Part shown: piece after piece, positions 6,167 through 6,700 of the stretch | Position numbering within the stretch: the first letter of the stretch is position 1 | Layout: each line of letters starts with the position of its first letter | Made by a program: the position numbers and the translations under genes | Notes under the pieces: model-generated | Seen by the model: only the letters and a program-made list of their open reading frames with translations | Databases searched by the model: none | Told to the model about the DNA's origin: nothing | From: Cryomorphaceae bacterium | GTDB lineage: Bacteria; Bacteroidota; Bacteroidia; Flavobacteriales; Schleiferiaceae | Reading direction: 5' to 3' | NCBI GenBank assembly: GCA_949547975.1 | Contig: CATITW010000100.1 | Span: forward strand, 1 to 6,700 | DNA: 6,700 bases

Positions 6167-6658
6167 TTAGTTTGAAATTCGAATGATGTTCACTCCGTCG
6201 TACTGACAGCGGTATTCTTTGATGGGTAAAACATGGCTGGTGTCCGTGCTTTGACCGTCCAAAAGCTGGTACTGATGCGCGTCACAACCGCAGGTGAAAT
6301 ACAAGTCGCCGTTGGAAGTGCTTAAAGTTCCGCATCCATCGGCCCAATGCGTCGGGCATGCGGCTTCATAGGCTGCAAAATCATAAAACTCTTGATCGTA
6401 ATAACGACGGTAGACCAGCACTCCAGCATGGCCCGCGTTGGGCAATAATAGCTGGCCTCCAATCACCGTAAGATTGAAGCTTGACGGGTCGCTCAAATAG
6501 ACCGTTTCATCGACGAAAGGTTCGGGAATGTCGTACTGTACTGTTGTAGTATTGCAACTTTGAAGGGCGAACATTCCGGCTAAAAGAAGTGTTAAAGTTC
6601 TGATAATCAATGTTAAAATTGGTTTTAATAGCGAATGCAAGATAGGGGGTTTTTCCAT
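6167..6658 (-). CDS. Lipoprotein with an atypical Rieske-like Cys/His domain
   Basis: This 163-residue protein has a lipoprotein signal: hydrophobic residues 10-31 and the lipobox LQSC with Cys35 as the lipidation site. The residues after Cys35 (NTTTVQYD) carry no acidic cluster of the type reported as a surface-export signal in Bacteroidota lipoproteins, so a periplasm-facing position is more likely. The C-terminal half has the outline of a Rieske [2Fe-2S] domain: AACPTHWADGCG (99-110), then LYFTCGCDAHQYQLLDG (119-135), ending in PIKEYRCQYDGVNIIRI. Cys125-x-x-His128 fits the second cluster loop, but the first loop reads Cys101-x-x-His104 instead of the usual Cys-x-His, and extra cysteines occur at 109, 123 and 151. 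The fold is therefore likely, the metal centre uncertain. The gene stands alone, convergent with the dehydrogenase gene, and its upstream region is cut by the window edge. The ATG at 6658 gives a rather long but acceptable signal peptide. Confidence 0.72.
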   Translation of the reverse strand: MEKPPILHSLLKPILTLIIRTLTLLLAGMFALQSCNTTTVQYDIPEPFVDETVYLSDPSSFNLTVIGGQLLLPNAGHAGVLVYRRYYDQEFYDFAAYEAACPTHWADGCGTLSTSNGDLYFTCGCDAHQYQLLDGQSTDTSHVLPIKEYRCQYDGVNIIRISN

Positions 6659-6700
6659 GTCGTTAGTCGAGCTCTACTTCTTATATTTACGAACTTGTAA

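Noticed and set aside
6613..6628. Inverted repeat TTAAAA-TTGG-TTTTAA
   Set aside because: It is an A/T-only 6-bp stem inside the signal-peptide codons of the lipoprotein gene, where Leu/Ile/Lys codons readily produce it by chance.

Overview
The window looks like chromosomal DNA from a member of the Bacteroidota, probably a flavobacterium-like marine or freshwater lineage. Three things point there: a cargo protein with a type IX secretion (T9SS) type A sorting tail; the gene order DUF4271 / HemD-family / rnpA / S41 peptidase, which I recall from Flavobacteriia; and A-rich, Shine-Dalgarno-poor start regions with a perfect TAnnTTTG-type -7 box. No mobile element, CRISPR array, tRNA or rRNA is visible.

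Layout. Bases 1-4781 hold six genes, all on the minus strand and nearly without gaps. In transcription order they are: a CxxCH-bearing T9SS cargo protein (4781-3990); a DUF4271 membrane protein (3976-3398); a uroporphyrinogen-III synthase (HemD) family protein (3398-2634); the RNase P protein component rnpA (2587-2189); an S41/CtpA-type periplasmic protease (2229-574); and the N-terminal 191 codons of an O-antigen ligase/polymerase-like membrane protein (573 to past base 1). Several junctions share bases or abut (TAATG at 3398-3400, a 41-base rnpA/protease overlap, TAG-ATG at 576-571), so translational coupling is likely. One strong intrinsic terminator sits inside the block, and its T-tract touches the rnpA ATG.

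A 121-base divergent spacer (4782-4902) separates the block from a plus-strand glutaryl-CoA dehydrogenase-type gene (4903-6075). The spacer has an inverted repeat at almost its exact centre. A bidirectional hairpin terminator (6096-6135) then separates the dehydrogenase from a convergent minus-strand lipoprotein gene (6658-6167) with a Rieske-like Cys/His pattern.

Functionally this is mostly housekeeping: tRNA processing (RnpA), a tetrapyrrole enzyme or a paralogue of one, envelope proteolysis, surface polysaccharide assembly, an exported cargo protein, and lysine/tryptophan-type catabolism (glutaryl-CoA). I see no convincing undescribed multi-gene system. The points most worth a second look are the terminator fused to the rnpA start, the centred dyad in the divergent spacer, and the unusual Rieske-like lipoprotein.
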